From Streptomyces populi (GTDB lineage: Bacteria > Actinomycetota > Actinomycetes > Streptomycetales > Streptomycetaceae), in contig NZ_KZ626846.1 in NCBI RefSeq assembly GCF_002911015.1, positions 1 to 64,000 of the forward strand: a stretch of DNA of 64,000 nucleotides. Reading direction: 5' to 3'. Shown here in pieces: positions 17,306-25,424 of this stretch. The notes beneath the pieces are model-generated. The model did not search any database and was not told the origin of the DNA. It saw only the letters and a program-made list of their open reading frames with translations. The position numbers and the translations under genes are program-made. The number at the start of each line of letters is the position of its first letter. Position 1 is the stretch's first letter.

Positions 17306-18109
17306 TCAGGACGCACCACCCTCGGTGTTCCTACGGCGCAGCATGTACACGCCCGCCGCAGCGAGGCCCAGGACCCCGATTCCGCCGGCCGTGACACCGG
17401 AGGACGTGGCGAGACCGCCGCCACCGGTGTGGACGCCGCCGTGCGGCTTGTCCTCGGATTCCTTGCTGCTCGAGTCCCACGAACCCTTGCTGCTCGAGTC
17501 CCACGAGCCCTTGTCCGTGCCGGAGCCCCACGAGCCCTTGTCCGTCCCGGAGCCCCAGGAACCGCTGCCGCTGTCGGAGCTGGAGGAGTCCTTGTCCTTG
17601 TAGGTCTCCGGGTCGTACTTCTTGTCGCCCTTGGCGGAGTCGTCCGTCGTGACGGACGTCAGCGCGCCGCCGCCGGTGTGCACGCCCCCTTCCGGCTTCT
17701 GGTGGTGCCAGCTGGGCTTGCCGTGGCCGCTGTCGCTGGGCTTGCCGTGCTCCTCCTTGCCGTATCCGGAGTCCTCGTGCTCCTTGCCGTATCCGGAGTC
17801 GGAGTGCTCCTTGCCGTAACCGGAGTCGGACTGCTCCTTGGAGGACCCGGAGTCGGAGTGCTCCTTGCCGTAGCCCGAGTCGGACTGCTCCTTGGAGGAC
17901 CCGGAGTCGGTGTGCTCCTTGCCGTATCCGGAGTCGGAGTGCTCCTTGGAGGAGGAAGAGGAGGAAGAGGAGGAGGACGAGGGAGAGGAGGAGGAAGAGG
18001 AATCGCTGTGGTCCCAGTCGCCGGCCGCCGCGGCGTACGCGCCGGGAGCGCCGATCGCGAGAGCGGCGGTGGCCGTCGCGGCGGCCAGGAGCATGCGGGC
18101 AGATCGCAT
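17306..18109 (-). CDS. Repeat-rich surface protein, probable sortase substrate
   Basis: This 267-residue secreted protein has a signal peptide (MLLAAATATAALAIGAPGAYA), a serine tract, then about seven tandem 9-residue units of the form KEHSDSGYG/KEQSDSGSS, a Gly/Ser/Lys/Asp-rich region with GSWGSGTDK repeats, and a C-terminus made of HTGGGGLA, a hydrophobic helix (GIGVLGLAAAGVYML) and RRR. That order matches cell-wall sorting signals. The motif GGVHTGGG occurs twice, once internally and once before the helix. The sortase gene follows on the same strand. It is probably anchored to the cell envelope; its function is unknown. Confidence 0.8.
   Translation of the reverse strand: MRSARMLLAAATATAALAIGAPGAYAAAAGDWDHSDSSSSSSPSSSSSSSSSSSKEHSDSGYGKEHTDSGSSKEQSDSGYGKEHSDSGSSKEQSDSGYGKEHSDSGYGKEHEDSGYGKEEHGKPSDSGHGKPSWHHQKPEGGVHTGGGALTSVTTDDSAKGDKKYDPETYKDKDSSSSDSGSGSWGSGTDKGSWGSGTDKGSWDSSSKGSWDSSSKESEDKPHGGVHTGGGGLATSSGVTAGGIGVLGLAAAGVYMLRRRNTEGGAS
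17760..17948 (-). repeat. 27-bp tandem coding repeats (7 units)
   Basis: About seven consecutive 27-bp units encode KEHSDSGYG-like nonapeptides within the surface protein. Units differ mainly at His/Gln in position 3 and Tyr-Gly/Ser-Ser at the end. The array is likely to vary in number between strains. Confidence 0.8.
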
Positions 18110-18644
18110 TGTCGGAGTCCTTCCGTCAGAACCAGGTAGCTGACCTCGTGTCAGCAGGCGAAAACCCGGTGCGACATGATCAACCGTCAATCCGATGTGC
18201 GAAGCGCACCACCCGGGAAGCTCGCCCGGCCCATGGCCAGGCCCCTGCCCGCCGGTTGCCCCGACGATCGGCCGAAGCCGGTCCGACCTCTCTGACCTGC
18301 CCATTCGTCGTGTCCGCCGGGAGACCGGGCCCCTCGATCGGCGCTTCGCGCATGACCCGATCGGCGGCGACACGTCTGCTTCGCCGGATGGGCCGTGCGA
18401 GGTGCCGACCGTCAGATCCCGTTGTCCCGGCGGCTCTTGTCCCGGGACGGCCGCGGAGGACCCATGGATCCCCATGGATCCCCATGGGGATCCATGGGGA
18501 GTCATGCTCTTGCGGCGCTTCTGGGGGCCGGTGGGCCGGGGCGTCCGGGGCGTCCGGAGGCGTGGGGCGTCCGGCGGCGTGGGAGAACAGGGGCGGGACC
18601 TTTCTCCGGCACACTGATCGTCCGCGGTGCGGAGAGGGGCGGCC
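18110..18644. other. 535-bp intergenic region with long palindrome
   Basis: The region separates the surface protein from the divergent SDR gene. It has no convincing coding frame. Its main feature is the 32-bp perfect palindrome at 18469-18500. The promoters of both genes must lie here; GAAGGA precedes the surface-protein start and GGAGAGG the SDR start. Confidence 0.6.
18469..18500. repeat. 32-bp perfect palindrome with direct-repeat subunits
   Basis: The half-site TCCCCATGGATCCCCA is followed by its exact complement, all built from the unit ATGGATCCCC. Allowing two mismatches, the symmetry extends to 18463-18506. It could be an operator for a dimeric or multimeric regulator, or a cruciform/hairpin-forming element upstream of the SDR gene. 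Confidence 0.8.
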
Positions 18645-19382
18645 ATGGGGAACGGACGGAAGGTCACGGTGGTGACCGGCGGCAGCCGCGGTATCGGCGC
18701 CGCCGTCTGCGGGCGGCTGGCCCTGGAGGGCCATGACGTCGTCATCGGTTACCGGTCCGACCGCGGGTCGGCCGAGGAGGTGGCGCGCGCCGTCGTGGAG
18801 GCGGGCCGGCGCGGTCTGCCGGTGGCCGTGGACACCTCCGACGCCGCCGCGGTCGACGGACTCTTCGACACGGCGGCCGCCGAACTCGGTCCGGTCACCG
18901 GGCTGGTGAACAACGCGGGCGTCAGTGGCCCCAACGGACCGCTGGCCGACGCAGACCCCGACGGCATGCGGGAGGCCCTGGCGGTCAACGTCCTCGGCTA
19001 TCTGCTCTGCGCGCGCCGTGCCGTACGGGAGATGACCGCGTCCGGCGGGGGCGCGATCGTCAACGTCTCGTCCGCCGCGGCGACCCTCGGCAGCCCGGGA
19101 CAGTACGTCCACTACGCGGCGGCGAAGGCGGCCGTCGACACCCTGACCGTGGGCCTGTCCAAGGAGGTGGCGGCCGTCGGCATCCGCGTGAACGGTGTCG
19201 CCCCGGGCACGGTCTGGACCGACTTCCACGAGGACCCGCAGCGTCCGGCCAAGGTGGCCGCCGTCATCCCCATGGGCCGGGCGGGCCGGCCGGAGGAGAT
19301 CTCCGGCGCGGTGGCCTGGCTCCTGTCGGACGACGCCTCGTACACGACGGGGGCGGTCCTGCGGGTCGCGGGCGGGCTGTAG
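18645..19382 (+). CDS. SDR family oxidoreductase
   Basis: This 245-residue classical short-chain dehydrogenase has the cofactor loop TGGSRGIG at the N-terminus, NNAG (VNNAGVSG), catalytic Ser in NVSSAA, and the YxxxK pair in VHYAAAKAAVDTL. IRVNGVAPGTVWT closes the active site. It is probably a FabG-like 3-ketoacyl or sugar/polyol reductase using NAD(P)H; the substrate is unknown. The ATG at 18645 follows GGAGAGG. No partner gene is adjacent. Confidence 0.9.
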   Translation: MGNGRKVTVVTGGSRGIGAAVCGRLALEGHDVVIGYRSDRGSAEEVARAVVEAGRRGLPVAVDTSDAAAVDGLFDTAAAELGPVTGLVNNAGVSGPNGPLADADPDGMREALAVNVLGYLLCARRAVREMTASGGGAIVNVSSAAATLGSPGQYVHYAAAKAAVDTLTVGLSKEVAAVGIRVNGVAPGTVWTDFHEDPQRPAKVAAVIPMGRAGRPEEISGAVAWLLSDDASYTTGAVLRVAGGL

Positions 19383-19450
19383 AAGGGGTCACCCGGTGGT
19401 CCGCCTCGCGGGGGCGGGCCGGGAGCGCCGGAAGCGGGTCCCGGCGCACG

Positions 19451-19477
19451 AAAAAGGCGGGGTCCGGGGACCCCGCC
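19451..19477 (-). terminator. Intrinsic terminator for the 19.5-kb hypothetical gene
   Basis: On the minus strand a nine-pair GC stem (GGCGGGGTC/GACCCCGCC, loop CGGG) is followed by TTTTT, 22 bp beyond the stop codon of the gene ending at 19499. Confidence 0.8.
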
Positions 19478-19498
19478 CGCCGCCGTGGGAACCCCGGA

Positions 19499-20131
19499 TC
19501 AGGGCCACACCAGGCAGTACGGCTGGTGCCCCGCCTCGTGCAGGCGGTTCGAGAAGTCCTGCCACTCGTGCAGCAGCTGGTAGACGTTGAAGGCGTCCCG
19601 CGGGCCGCCCCGGTCCGGGACGGTGGACCAGATGAAGGCGGCCGCGCCCACGGCCTCCTCGCCTATGCCGCGGATCGGGTCGACGACGGTCATCGGGAGC
19701 TTGACCACGGCGTAGTCGGGGTGCAGGACGACGAGCTCCAGCGGCGGCACCTTGCTCAGGGGGACGCCTTCTATGCCGGTGAGGACCATCGCGGCCATCG
19801 TCTCCGGCTTGATCTTGGTGAACATGCCGTTCATGCCGAGTTCGTCGCCGCCGAGTTCCTCGGGGCGCATCGAGATCGGGACCCTGGCTGCCGTCGCGCC
19901 GTCCGGCGCGCCGAAGTATTTGTACGTCACCCCCACTCGGCCACCATTCCCGCTCTCCGCCCGCAGTCGCTCGACCGCGCGGTCGATCCGCTCGTCGGGG
20001 TCACCCTGTGATCCCTGTACCTGTCCTGCTCTGCCGGCCGCTTCCTCCGCCTCACGCCGGTGCTTCCCCCGCCGGGCACGCCGAGGGTTGAGGTCATCGG
20101 TCCCCTCGCCCAGTCCGCCACCGCGATGCAT
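19499..20131 (-). CDS. Conserved hypothetical protein
   Basis: This is a 210-residue soluble protein of unrecognised function. The C-terminal 140 residues look conserved and folded, with YKYFGAPD, RPEELGGDELGM, PMTVVDPIRGIG and HEWQDFSNRLHEAGHQPYCLVWP. The N-terminal 65 residues are Arg/Glu-rich and mostly helical. The start is uncertain: ATG 20131 has GGTGGAG close by, but a GTG at 19930 directly before TYKYFGAPD would give a 144-residue protein lacking the charged leader. No signal peptide or membrane helix is present. A clear terminator follows. Confidence 0.65.
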   Translation of the reverse strand: MHRGGGLGEGTDDLNPRRARRGKHRREAEEAAGRAGQVQGSQGDPDERIDRAVERLRAESGNGGRVGVTYKYFGAPDGATAARVPISMRPEELGGDELGMNGMFTKIKPETMAAMVLTGIEGVPLSKVPPLELVVLHPDYAVVKLPMTVVDPIRGIGEEAVGAAAFIWSTVPDRGGPRDAFNVYQLLHEWQDFSNRLHEAGHQPYCLVWP

Positions 20132-20514
20132 ATCTCCACCCGACTGCTTTTCTAAGTCGCGCGACCCCCGCCACGCAACCCGATCATCGTGACAGTGACC
20201 TCCCCCACGGTCGCACGACGAAACGTGCGCCGAAACACCTGTCCGCGGGATCTTCGCGGCCCCTGAACACCGTCGTTCATGTGACCTGTCCGTTCGTGTC
20301 CCAGTTTCGCAGATGGCCGGGGGAAGGGACCCGGTTGTCGTCCCGGGCTCCGTCACACCGGCCCGGCGATGGCCGGGATCATTCCTCTGTGGAGCCGTAC
20401 GTCGGGCCGGGGCGCTCCGTTCACGGCGCCCCGCTCTTCCCCTCACGGCCCACCGGGGCCCCTGGCCTACCCTGAGGAGGTCACTAGCCCCCGGAGACGG
20501 AGACGTCGCAGGTC
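20132..20514. other. 383-bp divergent intergenic region before hemL
   Basis: No coding frame or strong repeat was recognised. It should contain the divergent promoters for the hypothetical gene and hemL. A GGAG-like site (GGAGACGGAGACG) precedes the hemL ATG. Confidence 0.5.
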
Positions 20515-21831
20515 ATGACCGAACTGCCTTATCCCTACGAAGCCCCAGCCTCGCAGTCGCTGTTCGACCGTGCGGCGGCCGTCACACCAGGTGGCGTGAA
20601 TTCTCCGGTGCGCGCCTTCCGCGCCGTGGGCGGTACGCCCCGGTTCATGGTGTCCGGTACCGGACCGTACCTGACCGACGCCGACGGCCGTGAGTACGTC
20701 GACCTCGTCTGTTCCTGGGGGCCGATGATCCTCGGGCACTCCCACCCCGAGGTCATCGCCGCCGTGCAGGCGGCCGTCGCGCGCGGTACGTCCTTCGGTA
20801 CGCCCGGTGAGGGGGAGGTCGCCCTCGCGGAGGAGATCGTCGCCCGCATCGAGCCCGTCGAGCAGGTCCGGCTCGTCTCCAGCGGCACCGAGGCGACCAT
20901 GTCGGCCATCCGGCTCGCCCGCGGGTTCACCCGGCGCACGAAGGTGATCAAGTTCGCCGGCTGCTACCACGGCCACGTCGACTCGCTGCTCGCCGCGGCG
21001 GGCAGCGGGGTGGCGACCTTCGCGCTGCCCGACACGCCCGGTGTCACCGGTGCCCAGGCCGCCGACACGATCGTCCTGCCCTACAACGACCTCGAGGCCG
21101 TGCAGGCCGCGTTCCACGCGCACCCCGGCGAGATCGCCTGTGTGATCACCGAGGCCTCGCCCGGCAACATGGGCGTGGTGCCGCCGGCGCCCGGTTTCAA
21201 CCAGGGCCTCAAGGACGCCTGCGCGAAGAACGGTGCCCTCTACATCTCCGACGAGGTGATGACCGGCTTCCGTACCAGCAGGGCCGGCTGGTACGGGATC
21301 GACGGCGTGCGTCCCGACCTGATGACGTTCGGCAAGGTGATGGGCGGCGGCTTCCCGGCCGCCGCGTTCGGTGGCCGCGCGGACGTGATGGAGCACCTGG
21401 CGCCGGCCGGGCCGGTGTACCAGGCGGGCACGCTCTCGGGCAATCCCGTCGCCACCGCCGCCGGGCTCGCGCAGCTGCGGCTGCTCGACCAGGCCGCGTA
21501 CGACAAGGTCGACGCGGTGTCGGCGCGGATCCAGGAGCTGGTGACCGAGGCGCTCGCCAAGGAGGGTGTGACCCACCGTCTGCAGCGCGCCTCCAACATG
21601 TTCTCGGTCTTCTTCACGGGCCGTGAGGTGCGCGACTACGAGGGCGCGAAGGCGCAGGAGTCCTTCCGCTACACCGCGTTCTTCCACTCGATGCTGGCGC
21701 AGGGCGTCTACCTGCCGCCGTCCTCGTTCGAGTCGTGGTTCGTGTCGACGGCCCATGACGACCAGGCGGTTCAGAGGATCGCCGACGCCCTTCCGGCGGC
21801 GGCGCGGGCAGCGGCGGAGGCCACGGCATGA
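20515..21831 (+). CDS. hemL: Glutamate-1-semialdehyde 2,1-aminomutase
   Basis: This 438-residue PLP enzyme converts glutamate-1-semialdehyde to 5-aminolevulinate, the first committed heme/corrin precursor of the C5 pathway. Family motifs are clear: [19 protein letters not shown] at the N-terminus, PLP phosphate loop [23 protein letters not shown], and the PLP-binding Lys274 in [14 protein letters not shown]. Length is normal. The next gene overlaps by four bases. Its position a few kilobases upstream of the cytochrome c maturation genes links heme supply with heme attachment. Confidence 0.97.
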   Translation: MTELPYPYEAPASQSLFDRAAAVTPGGVNSPVRAFRAVGGTPRFMVSGTGPYLTDADGREYVDLVCSWGPMILGHSHPEVIAAVQAAVARGTSFGTPGEGEVALAEEIVARIEPVEQVRLVSSGTEATMSAIRLARGFTRRTKVIKFAGCYHGHVDSLLAAAGSGVATFALPDTPGVTGAQAADTIVLPYNDLEAVQAAFHAHPGEIACVITEASPGNMGVVPPAPGFNQGLKDACAKNGALYISDEVMTGFRTSRAGWYGIDGVRPDLMTFGKVMGGGFPAAAFGGRADVMEHLAPAGPVYQAGTLSGNPVATAAGLAQLRLLDQAAYDKVDAVSARIQELVTEALAKEGVTHRLQRASNMFSVFFTGREVRDYEGAKAQESFRYTAFFHSMLAQGVYLPPSSFESWFVSTAHDDQAVQRIADALPAAARAAAEATA

Positions 21832-22529
21832 GCGAGAACAGCGGCAAGAACGGCGCGGGCGACATCACGGTCGTCCACCTGATGCGGCACGGCGAGGTCG
21901 CCAACCCGGACGGGGTGCTCTACGGGCGGCTGCCCGGGTACCACCTGTCCGAGCTGGGGCGGCAGATGGCCGACCGGGTGGCCGAGCACCTCACCTCGCG
22001 CGACGTCACGCACGTCGTGGCCTCGCCGCTGGAGCGGGCGCAGGAGACGGCCACGCCGATCGCGAAGGCCCACGGGCTCGACCTGGCGACCGACGGGCGG
22101 CTCATCGAGGCCGACAACGTCTTCCAGGGCAAGACCTTCGGTGTCGGGGACGGCGCGCTGCGGCGGCCGGAGAACTGGAAGCACCTCGTCAACCCCTTCA
22201 AGCCGTCCTGGGGCGAGCCGTACGTGGACCAGGTCGTGCGCATGATGGGGGCGCTGGACGCCGCCAAGGACGCGGCGCGCGGCCACGAGGCGGTGCTGGT
22301 GAGCCATCAGCTGCCGATCTGGATCGTCCGCAGCTACGCGGAGAAGCGGCGGTTGTGGCACGACCCGCGCAAGCGGCAGTGCACCCTGGCCTCGCTGACG
22401 ACGTTCACCTACCGCGGCGACAAGATCGTGTCCGTGGGCTACACCGAGCCCGCGCGCGATCTGGTTCCGGCTCACCTCCTCGCGGGCGCCAAGCCGGTGA
22501 AGGGGAAGGCCAAGGCGTTCGGGGCCTGA
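21828..22529 (+). CDS. Histidine phosphatase (phosphoglycerate mutase-like)
   Basis: This 233-residue enzyme of the histidine phosphatase superfamily carries the RHG catalytic motif at residues 20-22 ([19 protein letters not shown]) and the second His in VSHQLPIW. The residues [10 protein letters not shown] between them complete the pocket. Its natural substrate is unknown. Translation is coupled to hemL through ATGA. Placement between hemL and the cytochrome c maturation genes is conserved in Streptomyces to my knowledge, but a direct role in heme metabolism is not established. Confidence 0.88.
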   Translation: MSENSGKNGAGDITVVHLMRHGEVANPDGVLYGRLPGYHLSELGRQMADRVAEHLTSRDVTHVVASPLERAQETATPIAKAHGLDLATDGRLIEADNVFQGKTFGVGDGALRRPENWKHLVNPFKPSWGEPYVDQVVRMMGALDAAKDAARGHEAVLVSHQLPIWIVRSYAEKRRLWHDPRKRQCTLASLTTFTYRGDKIVSVGYTEPARDLVPAHLLAGAKPVKGKAKAFGA

Positions 22530-22621
22530 TGGTTCGGAACGGAGAGCCGGTCCAAATGGGCGCATATTCGTAAAATCGTATAAATCCGAGCGCGTTAAAC
22601 GGAACCCCCGTCTTCGTCGTG

Positions 22622-22660
22622 CCCTCTCATGGGATACAAGCTGAGAGTCAGCTGAGAGGG
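22622..22660 (+). promoter_or_regulatory. Nested stem-loop in the leader of the lipoprotein gene
   Basis: An outer stem pairs CCCTCTCA (22622-22629) with TGAGAGGG (22653-22660), and an inner perfect stem pairs AGCTGA with TCAGCT around GAG (22639-22653). It ends 20 bp before the start codon, beside the AGAGGA ribosome-binding site, so it may influence translation or bind a regulator. Confidence 0.45.
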
Positions 22661-22680
22661 TGCGATGAAAAGAGGACCGT

Positions 22681-23949
22681 ATGCGCAACGTCAGCCGAAG
22701 AGGAATGATCGGCCTCGGTGCGGGTGCGGCGAGCGCGCTCGGACTCGCCGCGTGCGGTACGACCTCGGGCAAGGAGACCCCGCGACACCCTGACGCCTCC
22801 ACCTCCGCCTCGTCCGGCACCGGCCGGCCCGGCGCCCCGAAGAAGCCGGTCATGCGTCTCATCGGCGACGGCTCCACCGCCTACACGGGCAAGCAGCCGC
22901 GCCAGCCGGAGGCCCCCGTGCCGCTGGAACCCGGCGAGACCCCGCCGCAGTTCGTGGTCTTCTCCTGGGACGGGGCCGGAGAGGTCGGTACCGGCCTCTT
23001 CGACCGCTTCCTCCGGCTCGCCAAGGAGAACGACGCGCACATGACGTTCTTCCTCTCCGGGCTGTACCTGCTGCCCGAGTCGAAGAAGCGTCTGTACGAC
23101 CCGCCGAACAACCCCCGCGGCGCCTCGGACATCGGTTACCTCAGCGACGAACACGTCCGCTCCACCCTGAAGCTGGTCCGTCAGGCCTGGCTCGACGGCC
23201 ACGAGATCGGCACCCACTTCAACGGCCACTTCTGCGGCGGCTCCGGCTCGGTCGGCAACTGGACGCCCCGGCAGTGGACCAGCGAGATCGAACAGGCCAA
23301 GTCCTTCGTCAAGGAGTGGCGCACCAACACGGGCTGGACCGACCTGCCCCCGCTGCCCTTCGACTACGAGAAGGAGCTCATCGGCGCCCGCACCCCGTGC
23401 CTGCTCGGCCAGAACAACCTGCTGCCCGCCGTCAAGGAGCTCGGCTGGCGCTACGACGCCTCCTCGCCCGGCGGTGTCCAGCGCTGGCCGCAGAAGAAGC
23501 AGGGACTGTGGGACCTGCCCTTGCAGGCGATGCCCTTCCCCGGCCACCGCTTCGAGGTCCTGTCGATGGACTACAACATCCTCGCCAACCAGTCGATCGC
23601 CACCACCCGGGCGCCCTCGTACAACTACCCGGGCTGGCGCACCCAGGCGTCCGCGTCGTACGTGGCCGGGTTCAAGCGGGCGTACGAGACGAACCGGGCG
23701 CCCTTCTTCATCGGCAACCACTTCGAGGAGTGGAACGGCGGCATCTACATGGACGCCGTCGAACACGTCTTCACCCACATCGCCCGGGAGAAGGAGAAGG
23801 GCTCCGACGTGCGCATGGTCTCCTTCCGGCAGTTCGTGGACTGGCTGGACGTCCAGCGGCCCGAGGTACTGGCGAAGCTCCAGTCGATGGACGTGGGGGA
23901 GGAGCCCGCCGGCGGCTGGCACCGCTACCTCCGGGGGCAGGCCGCCTGA
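22681..23949 (+). CDS. Secreted lipoprotein with polysaccharide deacetylase-like domain
   Basis: This is a 422-residue exported lipoprotein. The N-terminus combines a Tat-type twin-Arg (SRRGMIGLGAG) with a lipobox ending LAAC. The body resembles NodB-type carbohydrate esterases: FVVFSWDGAGE at the position of motif 1 and HEIGTHFNGHFCG for the metal-binding H-x3-H motif 2. Motif 1 has a single Asp rather than the usual DD, so deacetylase activity is uncertain. It probably acts on cell-wall or envelope glycans. AGAGGA precedes the ATG. Confidence 0.8.
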   Translation: MRNVSRRGMIGLGAGAASALGLAACGTTSGKETPRHPDASTSASSGTGRPGAPKKPVMRLIGDGSTAYTGKQPRQPEAPVPLEPGETPPQFVVFSWDGAGEVGTGLFDRFLRLAKENDAHMTFFLSGLYLLPESKKRLYDPPNNPRGASDIGYLSDEHVRSTLKLVRQAWLDGHEIGTHFNGHFCGGSGSVGNWTPRQWTSEIEQAKSFVKEWRTNTGWTDLPPLPFDYEKELIGARTPCLLGQNNLLPAVKELGWRYDASSPGGVQRWPQKKQGLWDLPLQAMPFPGHRFEVLSMDYNILANQSIATTRAPSYNYPGWRTQASASYVAGFKRAYETNRAPFFIGNHFEEWNGGIYMDAVEHVFTHIAREKEKGSDVRMVSFRQFVDWLDVQRPEVLAKLQSMDVGEEPAGGWHRYLRGQAA

Positions 23950-24015
23950 AATGCGGGTTTCGGCCCGCAAGGGGGGTGCGGAAGATCCCCGAAACGGGCA
24001 TGCGAAACTTTTCAC

Positions 24016-24633
24016 ATGAGTGCCGCCTGCCGCGCAGACCAGCGCCCGAACCGCCCCCGCGCCGCCCTGTACACCGCGGGGGCCGCCCTTGCCGCGCTCC
24101 TGCTGTCCGCGTGCGGCTCCGGCGGCACCTCCGGTGGCGGCGGCGGCAACAACTTCGTCAAGGGCAAGGACGGCATCTCCACCGTCGCCAAGGGGTCCAG
24201 GGCCGCCGCCCCGGACCTCTCCGGCAAGACCGTCGACGGCAAGCAGGTCGACGTCGCCGACTTCAAGGGCAAGGTCGTCGTCCTCAACGTGTGGGGCTCC
24301 TGGTGCCCGCCGTGCCGCGCCGAGACGCCCAACCTCGTCAAGGTCGCCAAGGAGACCGCCGCCAAGGGCGTGCAGTTCGTCGGCATCAACACCCGTGACG
24401 GCAGCATCGCCCTGCCCCGGGCCTTCGAGAAGGAGCAGGGCGTCCCGTACCCCAGCCTGTACGACCCGACGGGCAAGCTGATGCTCCGCTTCAAGAAGGG
24501 CACGCTCAACCCGCAGACGATCCCCTCCACGATCGTCATCGACCGGGACGGGAAGATCGCGGCCCGCACGCTCCAGGCGCTCAGCGAGGACAAGCTGCAC
24601 GAGATGCTCGACCCCGTCCTCGCGGAGAAGTGA
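24016..24633 (+). CDS. resA: TlpA/ResA-like thiol-disulfide oxidoreductase lipoprotein
   Basis: This 205-residue lipoprotein (lipobox LLSAC, then a Gly-rich linker) has a thioredoxin-like domain with active site WCPPC (Cys97 and Cys100) and the cis-Pro region TIPSTIVIDRDG. It is expected to keep apocytochrome c cysteines reduced outside the membrane so heme can be attached. It is the first gene of a four-gene maturation operon (resA-ccdA-resB-ccsA), with its stop overlapping the next start. Confidence 0.9.
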   Translation: MSAACRADQRPNRPRAALYTAGAALAALLLSACGSGGTSGGGGGNNFVKGKDGISTVAKGSRAAAPDLSGKTVDGKQVDVADFKGKVVVLNVWGSWCPPCRAETPNLVKVAKETAAKGVQFVGINTRDGSIALPRAFEKEQGVPYPSLYDPTGKLMLRFKKGTLNPQTIPSTIVIDRDGKIAARTLQALSEDKLHEMLDPVLAEK

Positions 24634-25421
24634 CCGCCGTGTCCCTCCTCCAGACGACCACGAACCTCGCCGCCGCGACCGACATGAACACCACGGTCTA
24701 CAGCGGCGCCCTGCTGCTCGCGCTGCCCATCGCCGTGCTCGGCGGGCTCGTCTCCTTCTTCTCGCCGTGCGTCCTGCCGCTGGTGCCCGGCTACCTGTCG
24801 TACGTCACCGGTGTCAGCGGCACGGACCTGGCCGAGGCCCGACGGGGGCGGATGGTCGCCGGGGCCAGTCTCTTCGTGCTCGGCTTCACCGCCGTGTTCG
24901 TCTCCGGCGGTGCGCTGTTCGGCTACTTCGGCTGGACGCTGCACGAGTACAGCGGCACGATCAGCAAGGTCCTCGGGGTGCTGATGGTCGTGATGGGCGT
25001 GTTCTTCATGGGGCTGATGCCCTGGCTCACCCAGCGTGAGTTCCGCTTCCACAAGCGGCCGGTGACCGGGCTCGCGGGGGCGCCGGTCCTGGGCGCGCTC
25101 TTCGGCGTCGGCTGGACGCCGTGCCTGGGCCCGACGCTCACCTCCGTCAACCTGCTCTCCATGGACCAGGCGAGCGCCGGACGCGGGGCCATACTGACGG
25201 TCGCCTACTGCCTCGGCCTCGGCGTGCCCTTCGTCCTCACCGCGGTCGCCTTCCGCAAGGCGCTCGGCGCGTTCGGCTGGGTGAAGCGTCACTACGCCTG
25301 GGTGATGCGGATCGGCGGCGGAATGATGATCGCGACCGGACTTCTCCTGCTCACCGGTGCCTGGGACGGCATCGTGCAGCAGATGCAGGCCTGGTCCGAC
25401 GGTTTCACGGTAGGGATCTGA
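24630..25421 (+). CDS. ccdA: Cytochrome c biogenesis protein CcdA
   Basis: This 263-residue membrane protein has six or more helices and passes electrons from cytoplasmic thioredoxin to the extracytoplasmic ResA. The two redox cysteines lie in SFFSPCVLPLVPGYLSYVTG (helix 1) and GWTPCLGPTLTS (helix 4), as expected for CcdA/DsbD-type proteins. The GTG at 24630 overlaps the resA stop; another GTG nine bases later is possible. It is part of the cytochrome c maturation (System II) operon. Confidence 0.93.
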   Translation: MTAVSLLQTTTNLAAATDMNTTVYSGALLLALPIAVLGGLVSFFSPCVLPLVPGYLSYVTGVSGTDLAEARRGRMVAGASLFVLGFTAVFVSGGALFGYFGWTLHEYSGTISKVLGVLMVVMGVFFMGLMPWLTQREFRFHKRPVTGLAGAPVLGALFGVGWTPCLGPTLTSVNLLSMDQASAGRGAILTVAYCLGLGVPFVLTAVAFRKALGAFGWVKRHYAWVMRIGGGMMIATGLLLLTGAWDGIVQQMQAWSDGFTVGI

Positions 25422-25424
25422 TCC

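Noticed and set aside
17760..17948. CRISPR-like repeat array
   Set aside because: Repeats are contiguous 27-bp coding units without spacers, inside an open reading frame with a signal peptide and sorting signal.
22639..22665. CTGAGAG motif suggesting a TPP riboswitch
   Set aside because: The other conserved riboswitch segments are missing and the downstream gene is not thiamine related; a simple nested stem-loop explains the sequence.
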